Source: CAZIOH01 sp964540815
GTDB lineage: Bacteria; Myxococcota_A; Polyangia; Fen-1088
Direction: 5' to 3'
DNA: 64,000 nt
Assembly (NCBI GenBank): GCA_964540815.1
Contig: CAZIOH010000016.1
Span: 1 to 64,000 of the forward strand
A program made the translations under genes and the position numbers. The first letter of the stretch is position 1, and the number at the start of each line of letters is the position of its first letter. The notes below the pieces were generated by a model, which was not told the DNA's origin, did no database searches, and saw only the letters and a program-made list of their open reading frames with translations. Positions 16,987 to 25,519 of the stretch are shown piece after piece.

Positions 16987-17703
16987 ATGAGAAGGATCAC
17001 GGAGCTCACCAAGGATTTCTTCAACGTCGTCAACCAGCTGCGCAGGGGCGCGCTGGATGGCGGAGCTGGGGGGGCGGCGTCCGACGGCACCAGCGCCGGA
17101 GCCGAGCTGTCCGCTGAGCTGATGCATTCGAAGCTGCGCGCGCTCGTCGAGAGCACGATGCAGCAGGGCGAAGAGCTGGCCATGCAAGGGCGGGATGTGC
17201 AGGACGTGGTCTACGCGCTCGTGGCCCTGGCGGACGAGCGGGCGCTGGCCATGTCGGAGAACGTTCGGCGTTTCTGGATGACCAACATGCTCCAGTTGCG
17301 GTATTTCCACGAGAACGTGGCGGGAGAGGGCTTCTTCACGCGCCTCGAGGGGCTGCGCCGCGACTCGCGGCGGATCGAGGTCCTCGAGGTGTACTACCTG
17401 TGCCTGCTCTTCGGCTTCCAGGGCAAGTACGCGATACGGGGAGGAGACATCGAGCTGGCCAACCTCATCGACGTCCTGCGCGCGGAGATGGGCAAGGCGC
17501 TCGACGTGCCGGAGGAGCTGTCGCCGTCGGCGGATCGGCCGGACGACGCGGTTGGCCGCTCGCGTGGCCGGACCTTGTTCTGGGTGAGCCTCGGGGCTCT
17601 GAGCCTGACGGTGGCCCTCTACGCGGCGTTGCGCGTATCCATCGTCAAGGAGGCGAGCGCGCTGCGCGAGCCCGTGGCAGACGTCGTCGAGCCCCGCCAA
17701 TGA
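16987..17703 (+). CDS. tssL: T6SS inner-membrane protein TssL (DotU/IcmH)
   Basis: The 238-residue protein matches the DotU domain: an early helix (ELTKDFFNVVNQLRRG), ALVALADERAL, FFTRLEGLRRD, and VLEVYYLCLLFGFQGKYAI, the strongest family signature. One C-terminal transmembrane helix (LFWVSLGALSLTVALYAAL) follows, with a short periplasmic tail. It lacks an OmpA-like peptidoglycan-binding extension, so anchoring to the wall must come from elsewhere. It forms the membrane complex with TssJ and TssM. Its stop overlaps the ATG of a 28-codon hydrophobic ORF. Confidence 0.92.
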   Translation: MRRITELTKDFFNVVNQLRRGALDGGAGGAASDGTSAGAELSAELMHSKLRALVESTMQQGEELAMQGRDVQDVVYALVALADERALAMSENVRRFWMTNMLQLRYFHENVAGEGFFTRLEGLRRDSRRIEVLEVYYLCLLFGFQGKYAIRGGDIELANLIDVLRAEMGKALDVPEELSPSADRPDDAVGRSRGRTLFWVSLGALSLTVALYAALRVSIVKEASALREPVADVVEPRQ

Positions 17704-17786
17704 GATCTGCGTCACTCACGGCCTTCGGGTTCATCGGCATCGCCATCGGCGGCAGCGCCGTCGGCAACGGGTCACGCGCATGCTGA
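17700..17786 (+). CDS. Small hydrophobic ORF between tssL and tssM
   Basis: An ATG overlaps the tssL stop (ATGA at 17700-17703) and opens a 28-residue frame whose own stop (17784-17786) lies just inside the tssM start (ATG at 17780). The peptide has a short basic start (MRSAS), a hydrophobic core (FGFIGIAIGG) and a C-terminal Cys. It exactly fills the 76-bp gap between tssL and tssM. It may be a genuine small membrane protein or only a coupling ORF that carries ribosomes from tssL to tssM. Nothing else supports a function. Confidence 0.4.
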   Translation: MRSASLTAFGFIGIAIGGSAVGNGSRAC

Positions 17787-20700
17787 AGTATCTCATCGCT
17801 CTCCTGTTGGTGGCGGTCGGTTGGGCCACCGTCCTGGTCCTCGATGCGCCCATCTGGGTCGGGATCGTCATGTCGGCGCTCGCGGTGGCCTTGGTGGTCG
17901 CCCTGATCGTCTGGCGGCGGATCGAGACCAAGCGGGCCTCGCAGGAGATCGAGAGCTCGCTGTCGAAGCAGGCCGCGAGCTTCTCCGAGAACGCCCGCCC
18001 CGATCAGCGCGCCGACATCGAGGCGATGCAGGCCGAGTTCAGCAAGGCCATCCGGGCGCTCCGGTCCTCGCGGCTCGCGCGCAAGGGGGGCGACGCCCTG
18101 ACGGTCTTGCCCTGGTACGTGATGATCGGCCCTCCCGGAGCGGGAAAGAGCACGGCGCTGCGCAACTCGGGTTTGCAGTTCCCGTACCTCTCGGCGCGGG
18201 GCGGCGGCGTGAGGGGCGTGGGCGGGACGCGCAATTGCGACTGGTGGCTGACCAACGAGGCGGTGATCCTCGATACCGCCGGGCGCTACGCCACCGAGGG
18301 CGACGACCAGGAGGAGTGGTTCGCGTTCCTGGACATGCTCCGGCGCAACCGTCCCCGCCGGCCGATCAACGGCGTGCTGGTCGCCATCAACGTGGCCGAG
18401 CTCGGGGGGGCCAGCGAGGAGGAGATCGTCGAGCTCGCCAAGCGGATTCGAGATCGGGTGGACGAGGTCATGACCCAGCTGCACGTGGTCGTCCCCGTGT
18501 ATCTCCTGTGCACGAAGGTCGACCTGGTGCCGGGCTTCGTCGAGACCTTCAGCGAGCTCAAGAAGACCGAGCGCGGGCAGATCTGGGGCTTCACGTTCCC
18601 ATTTCAGGATCTCGGCGCGGAGCCGGGCGAGGCGTTCGCGGCCAAGTTCGACGAGCTCTTGGGGGTGGTCGAGGCGCGGTCGCTGGTTCGAATCGCCGCC
18701 GAGCGTCGTCCGGACGTTCGGCCGCGGATCTATGAATTTCCGCAGCAGCTCTCGGCGTTGCGCGCCGGCCTGGTCGAGTTCGTGAGCCAGGCGTTCGCGC
18801 CGAACGTGTACCAGGAGACGCCAGTCCTGCGCGGGGTGTACTTCACGAGCGGGACCCAGGAGGGCAGGCCCATCGACCGGGTCATGCAGAAGATGTCCGA
18901 GGCCTTCGGGGTGCGGCCCCAGGTGGCCCAGTCGAGCGCCCCGGGCGAGGCGCGGAGCTACTTCCTGCACGATGTCTTCTCGCGGGTGGTCTTCCCCGAC
19001 AAGACCGCGGCTACGGTGGGGAGCCTCAGCCGGCGCGAGCTCGCCATCCGGACGGCCACCATCGGAGGGGTTCTGCTCGGGGCGTTGCTGCTGTCGCTGC
19101 TTCCGCTCGGCGCGTACGTCAAGAACCGCCGGCTGATCGCGGCCACGCGCGCGGTGTCGGACGCGCTGGCGGCCGCCGCACCGGTCCGACCGAGTGGCCC
19201 GCTGGCGGACGAGGCGTTCGAGGTGGTGGGGCCGGCGGTGGATCTGGTGGCGGAAACTTCCATCGAGGGCCCGCCGATAAGCGCGCGGTTCGGAATGTAC
19301 CAGGGTGATGAAATCCTGCCCCCGCTCGGCAAGACCATTCGAGAATCGCTCATTCGTCCCTTCATCGACGACTTCGAGCGGGGGACGGATCGATCCTACG
19401 ACGCGCTCAAGCTCTATCTCATCCTCACCCAGCCGAAGGTTGGGGCGGCCGAGCCCGAGCCAGATGGGAGCTCGTCCGCGAGCGCATCGGACTGGAAGAC
19501 CGCCCGTGGCTGGGCGGTGGTGTCGCTGCGCGACCGCTGGGCTCGGCGGTCGCCGGCCGGATTGAGTGGTCCGAGCAAGCGGGCGATCGACAAGCTGGTG
19601 CGGATGTTCTTGTTTCAGGCCGAAGAGGACGAGGATCTGTTCCCCCGGCGGGACAAGGGTATCGTCGATTCGGCGCGGAAGGGGCTGCGGGCCTCGACGA
19701 ACCAGGGGACGGGGATCGATCAGCTGGTCTCCGATCTCGATTGTCACCGCTTCGACGTGTCCCTGGCCCAGCTCGTGGGGGCCGCGTCCATCTGGTTCAA
19801 GCAGGAGGTCACGCTGCCCGGGGCGTACACCCGGGGCTGCTGGGAGGATCAGGTCCGCGCCAGGTTCTCGGAGTCGAAGAAGCAGGGGGAGACCTGGGTC
19901 CTCGAGAACACCGGACCCCAGGCCAGCAACGCCGAGCTGGCGCGCCTCCGTTCGGCGTACTTCCAGCGTTACATCGTCGAGTGGGAGAAGTTCCTGCGCC
20001 AGATCCGCGTGAACGTCCAGCCCAACCTGGAAAAGGGGGTCGCGCTGCTGGCCGCCCTGACGGACAAGCCGCGGCCGTTCTTTCTGTTGCTGAAGTCGCT
20101 CGACGACAACAGCAGGCTGCCGGAGGCCGCGCCGGCTGGCGGTGTGGCGGCCGTGGTCACCGAGGAGGCCACCAGCCGCCTCAAGAAGGTGGTCGACGGT
20201 ATCCGGGGCACGAGCGTTGGAAAGATCGCCGTTCGTGCGACCGAGACGGTCAAGCCGCATTCGGCAGGCGGCGATCTCTATACGGCCGAGGACGTCGTGC
20301 GGCATTTCGCTCCACTGCTCAAGCTGGGTGGGCTCGGCGGAGCCGTCAGCACAGCAGCCGGAGCGGCGGGTGGGGGGACGCCAGGCGCGGGGGGTGGTGG
20401 TGATGCGACGGCCAAGCCCTTGCTCGACACCTACCACGGCGAGCTCGAGCGCTTGCGACAGGCCGCGGAGCTCTACCGCCAGGACAAGGAGTACGAGAAG
20501 CTGAAGGCATTGGTCCGCACCAGCCTCGCGACCGTGAACGACTGGGTCGGACACAACCACGAGGATGGCGGGGACCTGATCTTGGATTCTTGGCTCCTTC
20601 CCCCCATTCGATCGCTCGATGTCGCGGCCGAGGGCGATCACGGCGGGGGAACCAACGCCGCCTGGTGCGAGGCCGTGGTGGGGCCCTTCGACGACCTTCG

Positions 20701-21352
20701 CAAGAAGTTCCCGTTCACCGAGAGCGGCCGCGAGGCGGACATGGCCGCGGTGATGCAATTCTTCGCCCCTGGAAAAGGGGCCCTTTGGGCCCACTACGAC
20801 GCGTTCCTGCGGAAGGACATCAACCGGGTGGGGATGCACTACAAGGTTCGGGAAGGCGGGGCCTCCGCCACCTACCGGAAGGACATCGGGGCCTTCCTCG
20901 ACCGGGCGCAGGAGATCACCGATGCGCTGTTCCCTGGGGGTGGGGGGCAGCTCGGGGTGCCGCTCGAGGTGCGGTTGAAGCCGTCGCCCAACGTCACGAA
21001 GATCGTCTTCGAGGTCGATGGGCAGACCATCGTCTACCGCAACGAGCCGGAGCGGTGGCTTTCCTTGAAGTGGCCAGGAGACAAGCACACGGGCGCGTCG
21101 ATCCGTGCCTACGGACAGCGCGGCGAGGAGCTGATTCCGAGCGAGGGGGAGTGGGGATTTCCCCGCCTGCTGGCCATGGCCCGGATCGCCCACGAGGAGG
21201 GGGACGTCCTGTCCGCCAGCTGGAAGCTGAAGACCACCGACACCGACCTGCGCATCGACGTCAGGCCGGCGCGGTTCTTCGAGCTCTTCCGGGGGTTCTC
21301 GGTTCCACGTGACATCGCCAACGGCCCGAGCCCCTGCGCGGGGGGACATTGA
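17780..21352 (+). CDS. tssM: T6SS membrane complex protein TssM (IcmF)
   Basis: The 1190-residue protein has two N-terminal transmembrane helices (residues 3-22 and 26-45) and an IcmF NTPase domain with Walker A GPPGAGKS at 117-124. The switch-like DTAGRYAT and the TKVDLVPGF specificity motif follow, so it should bind nucleotide. A third membrane helix (about 430-450, GVLLGALLLSLLPLGAYV) leads to a large periplasmic domain and a C-terminal beta-rich region (ERWLSLKWPGD, FFELFRGFSVPRD). It spans the inner membrane and contacts TssJ. It follows the small ORF and overlaps tagF by one base. Confidence 0.95.
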   Translation: MLKYLIALLLVAVGWATVLVLDAPIWVGIVMSALAVALVVALIVWRRIETKRASQEIESSLSKQAASFSENARPDQRADIEAMQAEFSKAIRALRSSRLARKGGDALTVLPWYVMIGPPGAGKSTALRNSGLQFPYLSARGGGVRGVGGTRNCDWWLTNEAVILDTAGRYATEGDDQEEWFAFLDMLRRNRPRRPINGVLVAINVAELGGASEEEIVELAKRIRDRVDEVMTQLHVVVPVYLLCTKVDLVPGFVETFSELKKTERGQIWGFTFPFQDLGAEPGEAFAAKFDELLGVVEARSLVRIAAERRPDVRPRIYEFPQQLSALRAGLVEFVSQAFAPNVYQETPVLRGVYFTSGTQEGRPIDRVMQKMSEAFGVRPQVAQSSAPGEARSYFLHDVFSRVVFPDKTAATVGSLSRRELAIRTATIGGVLLGALLLSLLPLGAYVKNRRLIAATRAVSDALAAAAPVRPSGPLADEAFEVVGPAVDLVAETSIEGPPISARFGMYQGDEILPPLGKTIRESLIRPFIDDFERGTDRSYDALKLYLILTQPKVGAAEPEPDGSSSASASDWKTARGWAVVSLRDRWARRSPAGLSGPSKRAIDKLVRMFLFQAEEDEDLFPRRDKGIVDSARKGLRASTNQGTGIDQLVSDLDCHRFDVSLAQLVGAASIWFKQEVTLPGAYTRGCWEDQVRARFSESKKQGETWVLENTGPQASNAELARLRSAYFQRYIVEWEKFLRQIRVNVQPNLEKGVALLAALTDKPRPFFLLLKSLDDNSRLPEAAPAGGVAAVVTEEATSRLKKVVDGIRGTSVGKIAVRATETVKPHSAGGDLYTAEDVVRHFAPLLKLGGLGGAVSTAAGAAGGGTPGAGGGGDATAKPLLDTYHGELERLRQAAELYRQDKEYEKLKALVRTSLATVNDWVGHNHEDGGDLILDSWLLPPIRSLDVAAEGDHGGGTNAAWCEAVVGPFDDLRKKFPFTESGREADMAAVMQFFAPGKGALWAHYDAFLRKDINRVGMHYKVREGGASATYRKDIGAFLDRAQEITDALFPGGGGQLGVPLEVRLKPSPNVTKIVFEVDGQTIVYRNEPERWLSLKWPGDKHTGASIRAYGQRGEELIPSEGEWGFPRLLAMARIAHEEGDVLSASWKLKTTDTDLRIDVRPARFFELFRGFSVPRDIANGPSPCAGGH

Positions 21353-22356
21353 TGCCGGCAGCGGGGGTGTTCGGCAAGATTCCGGCGCAGGGCGACTTCG
21401 TCCGGCTGAACGCATCGACTCCGGCGGCGCTGGCCTTCGACGCTTTCCTTCAGGAGTCGCTGGATGGGTTGCGCCGGACGGGTGGCGACCTGGTCCCGGA
21501 GCCCGTGCGCTTCGCCTTCTTCGACGCCAGCGGTGGGACCGGGGTCTGCGGGGTGTTCGCGCCCAGCCGAGACTCGGTGGGGCGGTCGTATCCACTGAGC
21601 GTGTTCGCGCCGCTGGCCTCGGCGCGAGACGTCGCGGCGCTCCCGATCGTCACGCGACAATTCATGGAGGCGGCAGGTGAGCTGCTCGCCGAGGCCGAGT
21701 CGCTGGGGGCGCCGGCCATCGCGAGCCGCGTGCGCGATCTCCCCGGGCTGTCGGAAGACGGGGCGGGGGGCGAGACCCTGCGACGCCTGCTCGATGGCAC
21801 GGGCGCCGCGTGGCTCTGGCAGACGATGTTTCCCGACGAGCCGCTGCCGTCGGCGGCCTACGCGGTCCACACGGCCAAGCTGGCGTGTGACTCGGCGGGC
21901 GCCCGGGCCAGCGCCGGCACGGGCGTGATCCTCGACTGTCCGACGCCCAACGAGCCGGCCGCGCTGTTCTGGCTGGCCACGGTCGAGGCACTTCTGGGCG
22001 GCGGTGGTGGTGTTGGTGGTGGGGCGAACGGCGGGGGAGGGGGAGCCAGCGCAGGACCTCCGGCCGTCGCGGCCGCGGGCTGGAACGGCGCCGTGCCTGC
22101 CGTGGCTCCGTCGTTCTTCTGGTCGGCGAGTCATGGCGGCCGCATGCTCATCGCTCTTGGCCGCCCCCCATCCTCCCTGCTCACCTACCTGACACGCCCG
22201 GAGGCCAGCTCCACCCGCCTCTGGCCCCTCGCCACGCAGATCCCCGCCGCCCGTCAATCCGCGTTGCGCGACATCGCCCCCGACCTCCGGCAAGCCCTCG
22301 CCTCCCCCGACTCGAGCCTCCTCGACGTCGTCGAAGCCCTGAGGCCCGCGCCATGA
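21352..22356 (+). CDS. tagF: T6SS-associated protein TagF
   Basis: The 334-residue product opens with the TagF motif VFGKIPAQGDFVRLN and has FFDASGGTGVCGVFAPSRD and GRSYPLSVFAPL, all in family order. The C-terminal half has Gly-rich loops and a SHGGRML segment. TagF is a negative post-translational regulator of type VI assembly in characterised systems, acting with the Fha protein. The ATG at 21352 overlaps the tssM stop (TGATG). A TTG three bases earlier is the only other nearby start. It closes the plus-strand T6SS operon. Confidence 0.87.
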   Translation: MPAAGVFGKIPAQGDFVRLNASTPAALAFDAFLQESLDGLRRTGGDLVPEPVRFAFFDASGGTGVCGVFAPSRDSVGRSYPLSVFAPLASARDVAALPIVTRQFMEAAGELLAEAESLGAPAIASRVRDLPGLSEDGAGGETLRRLLDGTGAAWLWQTMFPDEPLPSAAYAVHTAKLACDSAGARASAGTGVILDCPTPNEPAALFWLATVEALLGGGGGVGGGANGGGGGASAGPPAVAAAGWNGAVPAVAPSFFWSASHGGRMLIALGRPPSSLLTYLTRPEASSTRLWPLATQIPAARQSALRDIAPDLRQALASPDSSLLDVVEALRPAP

Positions 22357-22423
22357 GCGCCGGCGCCGGTGCGGCGAAGGACCGCGCGCATCGGTGGCCT
22401 TTCGTTAGCCCCTCGCTCGCGGA

Positions 22424-22822
22424 TTACCCGATGGAGAGGGCTCGGTGTCCCTCTCGATGTTCGTAGAGATGGCCGCCCACGGCATGAACAGCACGATTGC
22501 CCACGGTCACCTTCGCCTTGGATTTGGCCAGGTCGTGCGAGAAGGCGCCGGCCTCTATCGAGGCCTTGGTCGCCAGGACCGTGAGGAACTGACCTTCCTC
22601 TCCACCACCCTCGTTGCTCTTCCAGACCTCGCCTTCGGTCTTGGCTGTGACGATGGGCTTGGTGGATTCTTCTTTTCGGGACCCTCCGACTTGCTATCAG
22701 GCTCCGTCCTTGGGTGTGAGGCTTCCGATCCCAACTTCCTTCTGCCCAAAGGTTCGTTCTTTGCTGACACTTGCGCTGGGGTCGGGCGCGGAAAAGCTCG
22801 ACTTCCTCTCTTCGTCCGCCAT
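22424..22822 (-). pseudogene. Interrupted ORF directly behind vgrG
   Basis: An ATG at 22822, 7 bp after the vgrG stop, starts a 41-codon frame that ends in adjacent TGA and TAG (22694-22699). The same frame then stays open for 88 more codons to a TAA at 22426-22424. The downstream part reads as sensible protein (PIVTAKTEGEVWKSNEGGG, FLTVLATKASIEAGAF, KAKVTVGNRAVHAVGGHLYE) but has no ATG, GTG or TTG near its start. The simplest reading is one protein of about 130 residues, of a vgrG-linked accessory type, broken by two stop codons. Two separate genes or readthrough are alternatives. I do not recognise the family. Confidence 0.5.
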
Positions 22823-22829
22823 TTTGGAC

Positions 22830-24623
22830 CTACGGCGAGTTGAGCTTGATCATGGCGCCTTGGAGGGTGATGTTCCCGGTCTTGTCGATGTGGATGATGG
22901 CACTTCCGACCTGAATGAAGATGTCGCTCTTGGCCTTGAGGTTCAGGACGTCGGCCATGAGATTGTACTGCTGCTCGACGGTGATGTTCTTGTTGCCGCC
23001 CTTGACGGTCGTGTCATCGAACTTCTGGACCGTGGTCTCCCGACCGCCTCCGTAGGTCTCGGTCAGCTGGTTGGTGACCATGATGGTCTGGTTGTTCTTG
23101 ATCAGCGTCGATTGGTCCTTCTCGGCCTGGACGTGCAGGCTCTCGGAGCCCTTCTTGTCCTCGAAGCGGATCTCGTTGAAGTTGTCGGGTGACCCGCTCT
23201 TGGTGCTCCGGGTCTTGATCCCGCTCTGGGTCTGGTTCGTGGTGAGCTCGTAGGGGGGCATCTGGTCGGCGTTGTACATCTGCCCGACGACGATCGGGCG
23301 ATCGGGGTCGCCCTCCAGGAAGTGGACGACGACTTCTTGGCCTATGCGCGGGGTGTAGATGCTTCCCCAGCGCGAGCCGGCCCAGCTTTGAGCCACCCGC
23401 ACCCAGCACGAGCTGTTCTCGTCCCCCTTGCCCTCCCGGTCCCAGGGAAACTGGACCTTGATCCGGCCATACTTGTCGGTCCAGATCTCTTCGCCTTTCT
23501 TGCCGACCACCAACGCCGTCTGGGGACCATCCACCCTCGGCTTGTGAGCCGTGAGCCGCGGGCGATACGGCGTCTTGCTCGGGATCAAGGTGTATTCGCC
23601 CCCAAACTCCTCTTCCTGTCCGCTTCCGGACTCGTAGGCGTTGGTGTCGAGGTGATAGCTCGCCGAAACGATCAGGTACTCCTGGTTCTGATCTTCGCGT
23701 GGATAGAGGCTGAGCGTGAAGAGCGCGCCCGCCGAGAGCCCCATGACGTTCCCTCCCGCAGTGCCCACCTCGTAGTCCGCCTGGTTCGCTTCGAGGCGCA
23801 CCTTGACCTGGGTCTGGCCATCTGCGCTGGTGAGGTACTCCCCCGGGTACTCGAACGTCTCGAATGACGCCAGACTGTGCGGAGCCGGCATCTGGAGCTT
23901 GGCGGTCAAGTCGGCCTTGGGCTTGGTGAAGTCGTAGTCGGTGGTGGCATACCCACCCGGCCGCATCTGCCGGCCGACAGACCAAGTCGACAGGTGGTCG
24001 CGCTTTCGGCGGTCCGAGTTGTAGGGCGGATAGTACGGGATGGTCTCGTAATTGGGTGCCGGGGCGTGCGCACCGACCGAATCCGCGAGCACCAATGTAT
24101 GCTTGCCTTCCTTGTGCTCGAAGAAGTAGTAGATGCCCTCTTGCTCGAGCAACCGGCTCGTGTAGTTGAAATCACTCTCGCGGTACTGGACGGAATATGT
24201 CCAGGTCCGATACGAGCCCGTCAGCGACTCGCGAAAGTCGGTGAACCCCGCCTCCCGCCAGACCTGCTTGACGATGTCGGGGACCGTCTTGTTCTGAAAG
24301 ATCCGGCAGTTCGAGCCAAGGGACAGGAGCCAGAACCAGGGTCGAAGGCTCATCTCGTAGCGCGCGTAGTCGCCCGCCGACCCCACGTAGGAAAAGGACG
24401 TGACGTATCCGTTGAAATACCGCATCCCTCCCGCCGACTGCGCGACCTCGACCGTCGCTGTCTGGCCCAGCAGAGCTGACAGGTCGATATCAGGCTTGAG
24501 GCTGGAGAGAGTGACCTTGTAGTCGAAGGGCATCCCCAGGGTTTCGTGACCCTCCAACCGCTCGAAGAGAAGCACGTCTGGCCCGAGCGGCGTCGTGATC
24601 TTGATGTTCCGTTCGTTCGTCAT
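22830..24623 (-). CDS. vgrG: T6SS spike protein VgrG (TssI)
   Basis: The 597-residue protein matches VgrG throughout: N-terminal gp27-like part (LLFERLEGHETLG, YFNGYV, YARYEMSLRPWFWLLS), the FYRESDFNY-like QYRESDFNYTSRLLEQEGIYYFF, then the gp5 OB fold (TDKYGRIKVQFPWDR, SCWVRVAQ, GEEI) and the beta-helix stalk (DRPIVVGQMYN, EIRFEDKKGSE). No extra C-terminal effector domain is present. ATG at 24623 has a GGGGGAG ribosome site 5 bp upstream, so it is preferred to the ATG at 24635. It forms the spike tip; cargo genes would be expected nearby, and those nearby look decayed. Confidence 0.95.
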   Translation of the reverse strand: MTNERNIKITTPLGPDVLLFERLEGHETLGMPFDYKVTLSSLKPDIDLSALLGQTATVEVAQSAGGMRYFNGYVTSFSYVGSAGDYARYEMSLRPWFWLLSLGSNCRIFQNKTVPDIVKQVWREAGFTDFRESLTGSYRTWTYSVQYRESDFNYTSRLLEQEGIYYFFEHKEGKHTLVLADSVGAHAPAPNYETIPYYPPYNSDRRKRDHLSTWSVGRQMRPGGYATTDYDFTKPKADLTAKLQMPAPHSLASFETFEYPGEYLTSADGQTQVKVRLEANQADYEVGTAGGNVMGLSAGALFTLSLYPREDQNQEYLIVSASYHLDTNAYESGSGQEEEFGGEYTLIPSKTPYRPRLTAHKPRVDGPQTALVVGKKGEEIWTDKYGRIKVQFPWDREGKGDENSSCWVRVAQSWAGSRWGSIYTPRIGQEVVVHFLEGDPDRPIVVGQMYNADQMPPYELTTNQTQSGIKTRSTKSGSPDNFNEIRFEDKKGSESLHVQAEKDQSTLIKNNQTIMVTNQLTETYGGGRETTVQKFDDTTVKGGNKNITVEQQYNLMADVLNLKAKSDIFIQVGSAIIHIDKTGNITLQGAMIKLNSP

Positions 24624-24914
24624 GAGCTCCCCCACGTGTCCCAGTAGCGCACTCCCCCGCCATCAGAATCACGCGCTCCCTTAACTATCCGATTTGCCAC
24701 CGTGTGTGAAGCACCGCCCACTGAGACCCGCCATGGCTCATGTATTCGGATCGATCTGGGGTGAAGTTGCGTACGGACCAACTTGCCCGGATGCAGGCCG
24801 CAAACGCCCGGCAATGCAACGGGCCCGGTGTTGAATCGTTGGCTGATATCGGCCGAGCGGCATCGAGGCCTTGCGGGGGATCGTGGGACGACTTGCGAGC
24901 CTCGCGGACGGTGA

Positions 24915-25517
24915 TTGTTTTTGGCTCTTGGCGTGTTTGTCTTACCGCGAGATGGTGTCGCACTCACGGACCTGTTTGCTCGCAACTCGTCTGAATCAGA
25001 CGATGATTTCATGGTCCGCGTGCTGGGAGGCTCGTCGGAGTTGGCCCAGAAGGTGGTCCGCTCCACCGAGCTCGCGAACGGCAACGTCACCCTCATAGGG
25101 TTCGCAGCAGCCGAAGATCAATCATTGGTCGGGCACATTTTGATTGAGATCGCGTCAGGTAGGTACAGGCATGTGCAGTTCCCCAGCTGTGACGAAGAGG
25201 GTGGCTGGCCGACCCTCCTGGCTGTGTTCTTCGCCCGAACCACCAAGGGCGGGGGCCGCGACCTGGCGGTGCTCTGCAGCTGGGACGTTAGACACCTCGA
25301 GGTCGATGGCACGGACTACGGCGCCGAGTTCTACCGATTCAAGGAACGAGATCGGAAATGGTCGTGGAGCCGAATCAAAGATCTCAACGCGAAGTTCGAG
25401 ACTGCCGACTTGGTTCGTGTCGACGTACGCGGCAAGGTCGCTGGCCGAGAGAAGGCCAAGTTCAAGACTGTTGCCGAGGTCAAAAAAATGCTGACGAACA
25501 TGGGACTCAATCAGTGA
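24915..25517 (+). CDS. Putative exported protein near vgrG and GH19 effector remnant
   Basis: The frame is 200 codons from a TTG; a stop lies just before it in frame. The start of the product (LALGVFVLPRDGVA) looks like a short signal peptide. The body has VTLIGFAAAED, GHILIEIASGRYRHVQFP and LAVLCSWDVRHLEVDGTDYGAEFYRF, and ends with a basic Lys-rich tail. I do not recognise a family. The gene converges on a broken GH19 cell-wall hydrolase with only 2 bp between stops and is the only intact small gene in the vgrG island. A periplasmic immunity role is therefore possible but unproven. The start may be wrong if a frameshift lies upstream. Confidence 0.5.
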   Translation: MFLALGVFVLPRDGVALTDLFARNSSESDDDFMVRVLGGSSELAQKVVRSTELANGNVTLIGFAAAEDQSLVGHILIEIASGRYRHVQFPSCDEEGGWPTLLAVFFARTTKGGGRDLAVLCSWDVRHLEVDGTDYGAEFYRFKERDRKWSWSRIKDLNAKFETADLVRVDVRGKVAGREKAKFKTVAEVKKMLTNMGLNQ

Positions 25518-25519
25518 CG

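Noticed and set aside
17645..21595. 1316-codon minus-strand frame opposite tssM
   Set aside because: It is antisense to an unmistakable TssM and has no recognisable domains.
22445..22843. 132-codon plus-strand frame after tagF
   Set aside because: It is antisense to the vgrG-linked interrupted ORF, whose minus-strand reading looks more like protein.
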